Shown piece by piece: positions 11,955 to 20,710 of a DNA stretch of 64,000 bases. Position numbers and translations under genes: made by a program. Location of the stretch: NCBI RefSeq assembly GCF_016617715.1, contig NZ_CP067225.1:744001-808000 (forward strand), written 5' to 3'. The notes beneath the pieces are model-generated. The model was not told the DNA's origin. It did no database searches and was given only the letters and a program-made list of their open reading frames with translations. This stretch comes from Paracoccus sp. MC1862. Lineage in GTDB: Bacteria > Pseudomonadota > Alphaproteobacteria > Rhodobacterales > Rhodobacteraceae. Each line of letters starts with the position of its first letter. Positions within the stretch are counted from its first letter, which is position 1.

Positions 11955-13885
11955 TGATGCTGGGCCCCCTGGGCTTCGCGGTGCCGTGGATGCTCGCGGC
12001 CGGGGCGGCGCTGCCGGTGCTGTGGTTCCTGCTGCGCGCGGTGCCGCCAAGCCCGCGCGAGGTTGTGTTCCCCGGCACCGCGCTGCTGAAGGGACTGGCC
12101 GATCCCGCGCCGATCACCCGGCACACGCCCTGGTGGCTGCTGATGCTGCGGCTCATGGCGGTCGCGGCGGCGATCCTGGCCCTTGCCGGCCCGGTCTGGA
12201 GGCCGGGGCCGCAGACGACCGGCTCGGGACCGTTGCTGCTGGTGGTGGATGCGGGCTGGGCGGCGGCGCCGGGCTGGCAAGAGGCGCAGGCGCGGGGGCT
12301 CGCGGCGCTGGACCAGGCGCAGGGGCAGGGCAGGCCGGTGGCGCTATGGATTGCGGACGGGCAGGGTGGCCGTGGTTCAGGCCCGGTGTTCGGCACGGGC
12401 GCGGAGGCTGCCGCCGCCCTGCGCGCCGCTGCACCGCAGGCCTGGGGGACGCGCTACCCCGATGATCCGGCGGCGATGCTGGCCGAGGCACCCGAGCGGC
12501 TCGATACGCTGTGGCTTGCCGATGGACTGGACCATCCGGGCCGCGCGGGGCTGCTGCAGGCTCTGGCCACGCGGGGCGGCGTGACCGTGGTGCCGCCGCG
12601 CCGCATCCTGCGCTCGCTGGCGCTGGACGGCGCGCCGCAGCCCGCGCTGGTCCTGCGAGCCTCGGCGGCGGGGCCGTTGCCGGACGTGCTGGCGATGGGA
12701 CCGGACCCGCAGGGCGTGCAGCGCCAGCTTGCGCGCCTGACTCCGCCCGAAGCCGTTGCCACGCCGGATGGCGCCGTTGCCGCTACGCTGGTCATCGACC
12801 TGCCGCCCGAACTTCGCAACCGCGTCACCCGCTTTGCCATCGAGGGCGAAGCCTCGGCGGGTGCCGTGGTGCTTGCCGACGACCGCGTCAGGCGGCGCAA
12901 GGTGGCGCTGGTGGGTGACGCCCGCGCGACCGAGGGGCAGAGCCTGCTGTCGCCGCTGCATTACCTCCGGCAGGCGCTCGCCCCGTCGACCGATCTCGTC
13001 GAAGGAGGGCTTGCCGATGTCCTGCCCGCCGCGCCGGATGTCGTGGTTCTGGTCGATGCCGCGCCGGGCGCCAATGCCGACCCGCTGGCGGAATGGGTCG
13101 AGGACGGGGGGCTATTGATCCGCTTTGCCGGTCCGCGCATGGCGGCACAGGAAACGCTGGCCGAGGACCCGCTGTTGCCCGTGCGCCTGCGCCCCGGCGG
13201 CCGTGACGCGGGGGGCGCGCTCAGCTGGGGCGAGCCGCGGGGGATCTCTCCCTTCGCCGCGGACGGGCTGTTCGCCGGTCTTGCGGTCCCGCAGGATGTG
13301 ACGATCCGGGCGCAGTTGCTGCCAGAGCCCGACCCGGACCTGCCCGGCCGCACGCTGGCGCAGCTTGCCGACGGCACGCCGCTGGTCACGCGCGCCCCCT
13401 TCGGCGAAGGGCAGGTCATGCTGGTCCACACCACGGCCAATGCGGAATGGAGCAACCTTGCCCTGTCTGGTCTGTTCGTGAGCATGCTGGACCGCATGGT
13501 GCAATCCGCCCGCCGCAGCCTCTCCGATCCTGCCGACACGGCCGAGGCCGCGCATTGGACGGCCGAGACCGTGCTGGACGGCTTCGGCCGCCCGCAGGCG
13601 CCCGAGGGCTTGGCCCCGGTCGCGGCGGCGGATTTCGCGGCCGGGCCGAGTCCGCTTGCCCCGGCAGGGGTTTATGCCGCGGCTGAGCGCCGGGCGGCGC
13701 TGAACGCGGGCGGGCCCTTGTCGCCCGCCGCATGGCCCGGCGCCACGGTCGAGGCCGCGGACACCGCCCCCGGCACGCCGCTGGCCGGCTGGCTGCTGGC
13801 GCTGGCCGGCTTGCTGCTGACCGCCGACGCCCTGGGCACCGCCCTGATCGCGGGCAGCCGGCGCGGGCAGGGGGCCGCTGCATGA
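11951..13885 (+). CDS. BatA-like membrane protein with N-terminal aerotolerance domain
   Basis: A 644-residue protein. The N-terminus (LGPLGFAVPWMLAAGAALPVLWFLL, then RAVPPSPREVVFPGTALL) is the BatA N-terminal double-helix domain; a second helix lies near residues 60-80. A long extracytoplasmic or cytoplasmic VWA-like region follows, and a C-terminal helix (LAGWLLALAGLLLTADAL) ends the chain. Three ATG codons sit in a row at 11951; the first overlaps the DUF58 stop. In many alphaproteobacteria this part is fused to a DUF4159 domain in one chain of about 900 residues; here the DUF4159 part is a separate gene that overlaps by ATGA (13882-13885). Confidence 0.8.
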   Translation: MMMLGPLGFAVPWMLAAGAALPVLWFLLRAVPPSPREVVFPGTALLKGLADPAPITRHTPWWLLMLRLMAVAAAILALAGPVWRPGPQTTGSGPLLLVVDAGWAAAPGWQEAQARGLAALDQAQGQGRPVALWIADGQGGRGSGPVFGTGAEAAAALRAAAPQAWGTRYPDDPAAMLAEAPERLDTLWLADGLDHPGRAGLLQALATRGGVTVVPPRRILRSLALDGAPQPALVLRASAAGPLPDVLAMGPDPQGVQRQLARLTPPEAVATPDGAVAATLVIDLPPELRNRVTRFAIEGEASAGAVVLADDRVRRRKVALVGDARATEGQSLLSPLHYLRQALAPSTDLVEGGLADVLPAAPDVVVLVDAAPGANADPLAEWVEDGGLLIRFAGPRMAAQETLAEDPLLPVRLRPGGRDAGGALSWGEPRGISPFAADGLFAGLAVPQDVTIRAQLLPEPDPDLPGRTLAQLADGTPLVTRAPFGEGQVMLVHTTANAEWSNLALSGLFVSMLDRMVQSARRSLSDPADTAEAAHWTAETVLDGFGRPQAPEGLAPVAAADFAAGPSPLAPAGVYAAAERRAALNAGGPLSPAAWPGATVEAADTAPGTPLAGWLLALAGLLLTADALGTALIAGSRRGQGAAA

Positions 13886-14760
13886 GCCGGCCCCTGACCC
13901 GCCGCGCGCTGCTGATGCTGGCGGCGCTGGTCCCGACATTGGGACAGGCGCAGGATCTGCCCGAGCCGGACCCCCGGCTGGCCGAGGCGGCACGTGAAAG
14001 CTCGCTCGCCTATGTCGTCACCGGAGAGATCGAGGTGGACGAGGCATCGGACCTCGGGCTGGCCGGGCTGACCGGGGCGCTGCGGGCGCGCACGACGGTC
14101 GAGCCGGGAACGCCCGTCGCCGTCGCGCTGGACGAGGACGACCTGTCGCTACTCAGCTTCCTTTACTGGCCCGTTACCGACACCCAGCCGCTGCCCTCGC
14201 CCACGGCCTATGCGCGGCTGAACCGCTTTCTGCGGACAGGGGGCATGATCCTCTTCGACACCCGCGACGGCGATCTGGCCGGGACGGGGGCGCCGGGGGG
14301 TTCGGCGGCGCTGCAGCGGCTGGCCGCGCCGCTCGACATCCCGCCGCTGGCGCCGGTTCCGCCCGACCATGTGCTGACCCGCGCCTTCTACCTGCTGGAC
14401 GACTTTCCCGGCCGCTGGCAGGGCACCACCGTCTGGGTCGAGGCGCTTGAGGCGGGCGCCGGGACGGGGGCGCTGGGCCGGTCGAACGACGGCGTGTCGC
14501 CGGTGGTGATCGGGGGAAATGCCTGGGCCGAGGCCTGGGCCGAGGATGAATATGGCCGCCCGCTTTATGCCATCGGCCGGGGCTATGATGCCGTCCGCCA
14601 GCGGGAACTGGCGCTGCGCTTCGGCATCAACCTTGTCATGTATGCGCTGAGCGGGAACTACAAGTCCGACCAGGTCCATGTCCCCGAACTGCTGGAACGG
14701 CTGGGGCGCGAACGGGGCGAACCGCCCTCGGACCTGCGGATACCGGGGCTGCTGCCATGA
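13882..14760 (+). CDS. DUF4159 domain protein, exported
   Basis: A 292-residue protein with a signal-like N-terminus (RRALLMLAALVPTLGQAQDLP), probably placing the domain in the periplasm. The DUF4159 region includes LAGLTGALRARTTVEPG, FLYWPVTDTQPLPS, LNRFLRTGGMILFDTRDGD and DDFPGRWQGTTVWVE, and near the end GNAWAEAWAEDEYGRPLYA, followed by FGINLVMYALSGNYKSDQVHVP. The domain has a class I amidotransferase-like fold by family knowledge, with no proven activity. It overlaps both neighbours by ATGA and is presumably made with them in the MoxR operon. Confidence 0.82.
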   Translation: MSRPLTRRALLMLAALVPTLGQAQDLPEPDPRLAEAARESSLAYVVTGEIEVDEASDLGLAGLTGALRARTTVEPGTPVAVALDEDDLSLLSFLYWPVTDTQPLPSPTAYARLNRFLRTGGMILFDTRDGDLAGTGAPGGSAALQRLAAPLDIPPLAPVPPDHVLTRAFYLLDDFPGRWQGTTVWVEALEAGAGTGALGRSNDGVSPVVIGGNAWAEAWAEDEYGRPLYAIGRGYDAVRQRELALRFGINLVMYALSGNYKSDQVHVPELLERLGRERGEPPSDLRIPGLLP

Positions 14761-16892
14761 CGCGGCTCGACTTCGATCCGCTGCTGCCCTGGCCCCTTGT
14801 CGCGGCGCTGGTGGCGCTGGCGGTGCTGGCGGCGGCGCTGGCATGGTGGCGGGGCTTGCACGGCTGGCCGTGGCGGGGGCTGGCCGGGCTTGCGGCGGCG
14901 CTGGCGCTTTCGGGACCGACGCTGGAAACCGGGGTGCGGCGCGGGCTTTCCGACATTGTGCTGCTGGTCGAGGACCAGAGCGCCAGCCAGTCGCTGCCCG
15001 GCCGCACCGAACAGGCCCGCGCCGCCGCGCAGGCGATGGCAGACCGCCTCACCGCCAGCCCCGGCACCGAACTGCGCCGCATCACGGTCGGCGACGATCC
15101 CGACGGCACCCGGCTGGGCGAGGCGATCACCCGTGCGCTGGCCGCCGAGCCCGAGGCGCGGGTCGCGGGCGCCATCGTCGTCACCGACGGCCAGTTGCAC
15201 GACCCCGCCGCCCTGCCGGCCACGGCCCCTGCGCCGGTCCACGTCCTGCTGACCGGCCAGCCCGCCGACTGGGACCGCCGGCTGGTCATCGAGGAAGCCC
15301 CCGCCTTCGGCCTGATCGGAGAGCCGGTGACGATCCGCGTCCGCGTCGAGGACCAGGGCGCGGTTCCCGACCCCGTGCAAGGCCGCGCCGCGACCCTGCG
15401 CATCTCGATCGACGGGGCCGAGGAGCAGGTGTTGACGATCCCGCCCGGAATGCCGCTGGACATTCCCGTGACGCCCGCGCACGCCGGGCAGAACGTGGTG
15501 GCGATCTCGATCGACGCGCCCGAGGCCGAGCCGCCGCAACTGACCGATCTCAACGACCGCGCCGCCGTCCAGATCGAGGGCGTTCGCGACCGGCTGCGCG
15601 TCCTGCTGGTGTCGGGCGAACCGCACCCGGGCAGCCGCGTCTGGCGCAACATCCTGAAATCGGATACCAATGTCGATCTGGTGCATTTCACCATCCTGCG
15701 CCCGCCGGACAAGATGGACGGCGTTCCGGTGGACGAACTGGCGCTGATCGCCTTCCCGACCGAGGCGCTGTTCCAGGAACGGATCGAGGATTTCGACCTC
15801 ATCATCTTCGACCGCTACAGCGTGCGCGGCATCCTGCCGCCGGTCTATTTCGACAACATCCGCCGCTATGTCGAAGCGGGCGGGGCGCTGCTGGTGTCAT
15901 CCGGCCCCGAGGCCGCCAGCGTCGAAAGCCTGCACCTGTCGCCCTTGGGCGCGATCCTGCCGGGCCGGCCCACGGGGCGGTTCCTGAACGTGCCCTTCCT
16001 GCCGCGCCTGACCGATGCCGGACAGCGCCACCCGGTCACGGCCGCGCTGCCTGGCGCGCCCGACCCCGACGCGGCCGGGGCTTCGCACTGGGGCCGCTGG
16101 CTGCAGATGGGCGACGTGATCCCCGAACCGGGCGCCGAGGTGCTGATGGTGGGCGAGGAGGACCGTCCGCTGCTGATCGCCGACCGGGTGGGCGAGGGGC
16201 GGATCGCGCTGCTGACCTCGGACCAGGTCTGGCTCTGGGCGCGCGGCTTCGAGGGCGGCGGCCCGCAGGCCGAGCTTTTGCGCCGCATTGCCCACTGGTC
16301 GATGAAGGAGCCGGAGCTTGAGGAAGAATCGCTGGCCGTCTCCGTCACCGAGGGGCTGGGCCTGCAGGTGACGCGGCAGACGATGGAGGAGTCGGTCGGA
16401 GCCGTGACCATAACCCGGCCGGACGGGACAACCGCCGAACTGGGGCTGGAGCCTGTCGCGGACGGGCGCTTCTCGGCCCGCTGGCAGGCGCCGGGGCCGG
16501 GGCTTTACCGCCTGTCCGAGGGCGAGTTGTCGCGTGTCGTCGCGGTCGGTCCCGCCGCGCCGCGCGAGTTCGAGCAGACCGTCGCCACCGGCGAGGCCAT
16601 GGCAGATCTTGCCGAAGCCACGCGCGGCGCCGTGTTGCGGCTGTCGGACGGGATGCCAGACCTGCGGAGGGTGGCCGAGGGCAGGCAGGCCTTTGGCGAG
16701 GGCATCCAGCGCCCGTGGATCGCCATCACCCCGCGCGAGGCCGAGGCAGTGGACGGGCTGGCCGTGCGTCCCCTGCTGCCGCCATGGGCCTGGCTGCTGC
16801 TGGTTGCCGGGTTTGCGCTGATCGGATGGCTGGTCGAGGGCGGGCGGCTTGGCCGATCCCTGAAGATGCGCCAGGTGCCGACCTCAGGATGA
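14757..16892 (+). CDS. Large membrane protein with glutamine amidotransferase-like region, MoxR operon
   Basis: A 711-residue protein. Two N-terminal helices (about residues 10-30 and 42-58) precede a VWA-like stretch beginning SDIVLLVEDQSASQSLP. A middle region RLRVLLVSGEPHPGSRVWRNIL and DLIIFDRYSVRGILPPVYFDNI resembles the amidotransferase-like fold of DUF1355-type proteins, and a C-terminal helix (PWAWLLLVAGFALIGWLVEG) ends it. Homologues sit at the end of MoxR/DUF58/BatA/DUF4159 operons in alphaproteobacteria; function is unknown but envelope-linked. It overlaps the DUF4159 gene and the downstream dacB by ATGA. Confidence 0.75.
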   Translation: MTRLDFDPLLPWPLVAALVALAVLAAALAWWRGLHGWPWRGLAGLAAALALSGPTLETGVRRGLSDIVLLVEDQSASQSLPGRTEQARAAAQAMADRLTASPGTELRRITVGDDPDGTRLGEAITRALAAEPEARVAGAIVVTDGQLHDPAALPATAPAPVHVLLTGQPADWDRRLVIEEAPAFGLIGEPVTIRVRVEDQGAVPDPVQGRAATLRISIDGAEEQVLTIPPGMPLDIPVTPAHAGQNVVAISIDAPEAEPPQLTDLNDRAAVQIEGVRDRLRVLLVSGEPHPGSRVWRNILKSDTNVDLVHFTILRPPDKMDGVPVDELALIAFPTEALFQERIEDFDLIIFDRYSVRGILPPVYFDNIRRYVEAGGALLVSSGPEAASVESLHLSPLGAILPGRPTGRFLNVPFLPRLTDAGQRHPVTAALPGAPDPDAAGASHWGRWLQMGDVIPEPGAEVLMVGEEDRPLLIADRVGEGRIALLTSDQVWLWARGFEGGGPQAELLRRIAHWSMKEPELEEESLAVSVTEGLGLQVTRQTMEESVGAVTITRPDGTTAELGLEPVADGRFSARWQAPGPGLYRLSEGELSRVVAVGPAAPREFEQTVATGEAMADLAEATRGAVLRLSDGMPDLRRVAEGRQAFGEGIQRPWIAITPREAEAVDGLAVRPLLPPWAWLLLVAGFALIGWLVEGGRLGRSLKMRQVPTSG

Positions 16893-18325
16893 TGGACAGA
16901 CGCGGCTTTCTTTTCTCGGCGCTGAGTGCCTCGGCCCTGTTGGCGACACCTGCCTTGGCGGACCGTCCCCGGCACCGGCCCGTGCTTTCTCCGGCAGAGA
17001 TGCTGGCGCAGGCGAGGCTCGGCGGGGCGGAGCTTGGTTTTGTCGCCATCGACCTGACGACGGAACTTCCTGTTTCCGAACACCAGTCCGGGCTGATGCT
17101 GCCGCCGGCAAGCACCCTCAAGATCGTGACGGCGCTTTATGCGCTGGATCGCCTCGGGGCCGCGCACCGCTTTTCCACCCGCGTGCTGCGCGATGGGGAC
17201 AGGCTGGTGCTGGCGGGCGGGGGCGATCCGACGCTGGACAGCGACGGGCTGGCGAGCCTTGCCGGGCAGGCGGCGCAGGCTGCGGGCGACTGGCGTCCGG
17301 CGCGCTTTGCCGTCTGGGGCGGCGCGCTGCCGCGGGTGGTCGAGATCGCGCCGGGGCAGGCGGCGCATCTTGCCTATAATCCGGCGGTTTCCGGGCTGAT
17401 CCTCAACTTCAACCGGGTCCATCTGGGCTGGCGCTGCGATACCGATTGCGCGCTCAGCCTCGAGGCGCGGGCCAGCGGCCATTCCCCACGCGCCTATACC
17501 ATCGGCGCAGGCGTGCGGCCGGGCGGCGGCGCATATCTGCACTGCGTCGGCGAGGGCCGCGAGCATTGGGACATCCCGCGCGCGGGCTTAGGCGCGCGGG
17601 GCACCCGCTGGCTGCCGGTGCGCCAGCCCGAGGCCTATGCCGGTGACGTGTTCCAGACGCTCGCCCGCGCCGCGGGCCTGCCGCTGCCGTCGCCCGAGGT
17701 GATCGAGGAAACCCCCAGCGGCCATGAGATCGCCCGGCATGACAGCCAGCCCCTGCCGGCGGTGCTGGGCGGGATGCTCAGGCACTCGACGAACCTGACG
17801 GCCGAGGTGCTGGGGCTGGCCGCGAGCGGGGCGGACGGACAGGTGGCGTCGGCGCAGCGCATGGCAGAGTGGCTGCAGGCGACCGGCGCGGGCATGGCGC
17901 AACTGGCGGATCATTCGGGCCTGAATGCGGGGAACCGCATCTCGGGCGAAACGCTGGCGCGGCTGCTGGCGCGGCCAGAGGCGCAATCGGCCCTGCCGGC
18001 GCTGCTGAACCCCGACCCGTTGCGGGACGTGCTGGGCGAGGCCTCGCGCGGCGGCGGAAAGGCCGGCGCGCCGCTGGTGCAGGCCAAGACGGGGACGCTG
18101 AACTTCGTGTCCTCGCTGGCCGGTTACGCCTCGATGCCCGAGGGACGCAGGGTGGCTTTTGCGGTGCTGGCCGCCGACGAGGCGCGGCGCGCCGCGACCG
18201 AGGGGCAGGACTGGCCCGAAGGCAGCCTTGCCTGGGTCAAGCGCGCAAAGCTGCTGCAGCGCGACCTGGTCGCGGCAAGCATGGCGCCGCCCCGTGCCCT
18301 GCGCGCGTTGCCGCCGGAGATCTAA
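16889..18325 (+). CDS. dacB: D-alanyl-D-alanine carboxypeptidase/endopeptidase (PBP4, peptidase S13)
   Basis: A 478-residue periplasmic penicillin-binding protein of peptidase family S13. The export signal is twin-arginine-like or Sec (DRRGFLFSALSASALLATPALA). The three active-site motifs are present: SxxK as STLK in PPASTLKIVTALYALDRLG, SxN as SGLN in DHSGLNAGNRIS, and KTG in AKTGTLNFVSSLAGY. It trims or cleaves cross-bridges of peptidoglycan. ATG 16889 overlaps the previous stop; ATG 16892 is the next codon and equally possible. Its place as last gene of the MoxR operon links that chaperone set to wall metabolism. Confidence 0.9.
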   Translation: MMDRRGFLFSALSASALLATPALADRPRHRPVLSPAEMLAQARLGGAELGFVAIDLTTELPVSEHQSGLMLPPASTLKIVTALYALDRLGAAHRFSTRVLRDGDRLVLAGGGDPTLDSDGLASLAGQAAQAAGDWRPARFAVWGGALPRVVEIAPGQAAHLAYNPAVSGLILNFNRVHLGWRCDTDCALSLEARASGHSPRAYTIGAGVRPGGGAYLHCVGEGREHWDIPRAGLGARGTRWLPVRQPEAYAGDVFQTLARAAGLPLPSPEVIEETPSGHEIARHDSQPLPAVLGGMLRHSTNLTAEVLGLAASGADGQVASAQRMAEWLQATGAGMAQLADHSGLNAGNRISGETLARLLARPEAQSALPALLNPDPLRDVLGEASRGGGKAGAPLVQAKTGTLNFVSSLAGYASMPEGRRVAFAVLAADEARRAATEGQDWPEGSLAWVKRAKLLQRDLVAASMAPPRALRALPPEI

Positions 18326-18330
18326 AGCGC

Positions 18331-18445
18331 GGTGTGATGGTGGAGTGGAAACCCCACCTTGCGTCCTTGCAAGGCTCGGCGCTCTGGCATCTGCATCATG
18401 GCAGGACGGGCTTCCGTAGGGTGGGGGTTCCACCCCATCACCACC
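18331..18445. repeat. Inverted pair of small hairpins (REPIN-like element) behind dacB
   Basis: Two GC-rich arms face each other: 18331-18358 (GGTGG...CCACC) and 18419-18445 (GGGTGG GGGTT CCACCC plus CATCACC). Each arm folds on itself, and the arms are imperfect reverse complements of one another over about 25 bases. The 60-base spacer contains the palindrome CCTTGCAAGG. The layout, two inverted REP-like sequences around a short spacer, resembles a REPIN. It may also serve as the terminator between dacB and the convergent terB-like gene. Confidence 0.55.
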
Positions 18446-18466
18446 CGCCGATTTCAACACGGAGGA

Positions 18467-18892
18467 TCAGATCCGCCGGTTCCTCGCCCGCGCTGCCAGC
18501 TCGATGGCTGCGGCGTGCAGGCGGTCGATGTCCAGTTCGTCCCGCAACTCGGTCAGCATCCGCAACTCGTCCTGTCCCACCTGCCCGTCGGCGGTCGCCA
18601 CGTCGCAGGCGAGCACATAGGCCGTCTCGAACAGCTTTTCGGGCAGGGCGTCGCGCACCAGCCCGAACAGCGCGTCCAGCCCTTCCTCATCCTCGAAGAT
18701 CGTCAGGATGGTCTGCGACACCGGCCGCAGCCGGCCGATGTCATAGGTCGCGAAGACCGGAGTGTGGTTCACCAGCCGCTCGATCGCCACCATCTCGGCG
18801 GTTCCCAGTCCCTTGCCCGAGGCCGACACCGCCACCATCACCGCGACCAGGGCGTCGCAAGGGGAAAACGAGGGCAGGTCGAGGCTCATCAT
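18467..18892 (-). CDS. TerB-like tellurite resistance family protein
   Basis: A 141-residue helical protein of the TerB fold. Characteristic features are the two repeated segments starting [21 protein letters not shown] and [21 protein letters not shown], in which acidic residues (DGQVGQDE) could bind a metal. TerB proteins lie in metal-stress and membrane-associated complexes, but many solitary copies have no known role. ATG 18892 (followed by a second ATG) has GGAG five bases upstream. The frame is open further but reads through the divergent lysS leader. It faces lysS with about 80 bases between starts. Confidence 0.78.
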   Translation of the reverse strand: MMSLDLPSFSPCDALVAVMVAVSASGKGLGTAEMVAIERLVNHTPVFATYDIGRLRPVSQTILTIFEDEEGLDALFGLVRDALPEKLFETAYVLACDVATADGQVGQDELRMLTELRDELDIDRLHAAAIELAARARNRRI

Positions 18893-18917
18893 GGTCTCCG
18901 GGGGCAGGGCTGCAATG

Positions 18918-18946
18918 TTGACGATACCCAGACCGGCCGCTACGGC
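18918..18946 (+). promoter_or_regulatory. Candidate promoter of lysS
   Basis: TTGACG at 18918-18923 is a near-consensus -35, followed after exactly 17 bases by TACGGC at 18941-18946, a weak -10. The lysS start is 26 bases further on. Spacing is ideal but the -10 match is poor. Confidence 0.35.
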
Positions 18947-18971
18947 AGGGCCGAACGGACGGAGAGCACTC

Positions 18972-20564
18972 ATGAGCACCCTGCGCGATGCGGCGATGAA
19001 TTCCAAGGCCTGGCCCTTCGAGGAAGCCCGCCGGGTGCTGAAACGTTACGCGGGCAAGGACCCCGAGAAGGGATATGTCCTGTTCGAGACGGGCTATGGT
19101 CCCTCAGGCCTGCCGCATATCGGCACCTTCGGCGAGGTAGCGCGGACCACGATGATCCGCCGCGCCTTCGAGCTTATCAGCGACATCCCCACGCGGCTGT
19201 TCTGTTTTTCCGATGACTTGGACGGGATGCGGAAGGTGCCGGACAACGTGCCGCAGCCCGACATGCTGCGCGAACACCTGCAGAGGCCGCTGACCTCGGT
19301 CCCCGATCCCTTCGGCGAATACCCCAGCTTCGGCGACCACAACAACGCCATGCTGCGGCGGTTTCTGGACACCTTCGGCTTCGAATACGAGTTCATCAGC
19401 GCGACCGAGTTCTACCGCTCGGGCCAGTTTGACGCGACGCTGCTGAAGGCGGCGGAGCGTTACGATGCGATCATGGAGATCATGCTGGCCAGCTTGCGCG
19501 AGGAACGCCAGCAGACCTATTCCTGTTTCCTGCCGATCCACCCGGAAACGGGTCGGGTACTGTATGTGCCGATCAAGAACGTGGACGCCGTCCAGGGCGA
19601 GATCACCTTTGACGACGAGACGGGCCGCGAATGGACCCTGCCGGTCACCGGCGGGCAAGTGAAGCTGCAGTGGAAGCCGGACTTCGGCGCCCGCTGGGCG
19701 GCTCTGGATGTCGATTTCGAGATGTATGGCAAGGACCATTCCACCAACACGCCGATCTACGACGGCATCTGCGAGGTGCTGGGCGGCCGCGCACCCGAGC
19801 ACTTCACCTACGAGCTGTTCCTTGACCAGCACGGGCAGAAGATCAGCAAATCAAAGGGCAACGGGCTGAGCATCGACGAATGGCTGACCTATGCGGCCAC
19901 CGAAAGCCTGTCCTATTTCATGTATCAGAAGCCCAAGTCCGCCAAGCGGATGCATTTCGACGTGATCCCTAAGGCGGTGGATGAATATCACCAGCAGCTT
20001 CGCGCCTTCCCCGGCCAGATGCCCGAACAGCAACTGGCGAACCCGGTCTGGCATATCCACGGCGGCAAGGTGCCTGCGTCCAACATGGTGGTGCCCTTCC
20101 AGATGCTGCTGAACCTCGCCTCGGTCGCGGGGGCACAGGACAAGGAGGGGCTGTGGGGCTTCATCCGCCGCTATGCGCCCGAGGCAAGCCCCGAGACGCA
20201 TCCCGACCTGGACGCGGCGGCGGGCTTCGCGGTGCGTTATTTCAACGACTTCGTGGCGCCCACCCGCCAGTTCCGCGTGCCCACCGACAAGGAACGCGCG
20301 GCGCTGCAGGATCTGGCGGGCCGGCTGGCCGCATGGGACCAGCCCGCGGATGCGGAAGCCTTGCAGACCATGGCCTTCGCGGTCGGAACCGAACACGGCT
20401 TCGAGCCTCTGCGCGACTGGTTCCAGGCGCTCTACCAGGTGCTGCTGGGGGCCGATCAGGGGCCGCGCTTCGGCGGCTTCATCGCGCTCTACGGCGTCGA
20501 TGAGACCCGCGCGCTGATCGAGCGGGCCTTGGCCGGAGAGCTTCAGGGCGCGCCGGCCCCGTAG
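18972..20564 (+). CDS. lysS: Class I lysyl-tRNA synthetase
   Basis: A 530-residue class I LysRS, the archaeal-type form that alphaproteobacteria commonly use in place of the class II enzyme. It charges tRNA-Lys. The HIGH-type motif appears as [13 protein letters not shown] near residues 45-57, and the KMSKS motif as KISKSKGNG near residue 296. The helical anticodon-binding region forms the C-terminal third. ATG 18972 gives [21 protein letters not shown]; the frame is open upstream but overlaps the divergent gene. Followed by a hairpin at 20565-20590. Confidence 0.95.
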   Translation: MSTLRDAAMNSKAWPFEEARRVLKRYAGKDPEKGYVLFETGYGPSGLPHIGTFGEVARTTMIRRAFELISDIPTRLFCFSDDLDGMRKVPDNVPQPDMLREHLQRPLTSVPDPFGEYPSFGDHNNAMLRRFLDTFGFEYEFISATEFYRSGQFDATLLKAAERYDAIMEIMLASLREERQQTYSCFLPIHPETGRVLYVPIKNVDAVQGEITFDDETGREWTLPVTGGQVKLQWKPDFGARWAALDVDFEMYGKDHSTNTPIYDGICEVLGGRAPEHFTYELFLDQHGQKISKSKGNGLSIDEWLTYAATESLSYFMYQKPKSAKRMHFDVIPKAVDEYHQQLRAFPGQMPEQQLANPVWHIHGGKVPASNMVVPFQMLLNLASVAGAQDKEGLWGFIRRYAPEASPETHPDLDAAAGFAVRYFNDFVAPTRQFRVPTDKERAALQDLAGRLAAWDQPADAEALQTMAFAVGTEHGFEPLRDWFQALYQVLLGADQGPRFGGFIALYGVDETRALIERALAGELQGAPAP

Positions 20565-20590
20565 CGCCGCGCATCTTTCCCGGCGCGGCG
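20565..20590 (+). terminator. Hairpin directly after lysS
   Basis: CGCCGCGC (20565-20572) pairs with GCGCGGCG (20583-20590) around a 10-base loop, immediately after the lysS stop. There is no T-run, so termination here would be weak or assisted. A second inverted repeat, CGCGCGGT at 20612-20619 with ACCGCGCG at 20626-20633, lies between it and the next gene. Confidence 0.45.
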
Positions 20591-20710
20591 TTGCCACCAT
20601 CCCCGTTGCACCGCGCGGTCGGTTAACCGCGCGTCAACCCTCGTCCGGCAGGTTCCCTCGCATCGCCGCGGGGCCGTCGTCCTCGCGCCCACGAGAGAGG
20701 ACGAGAGCGC

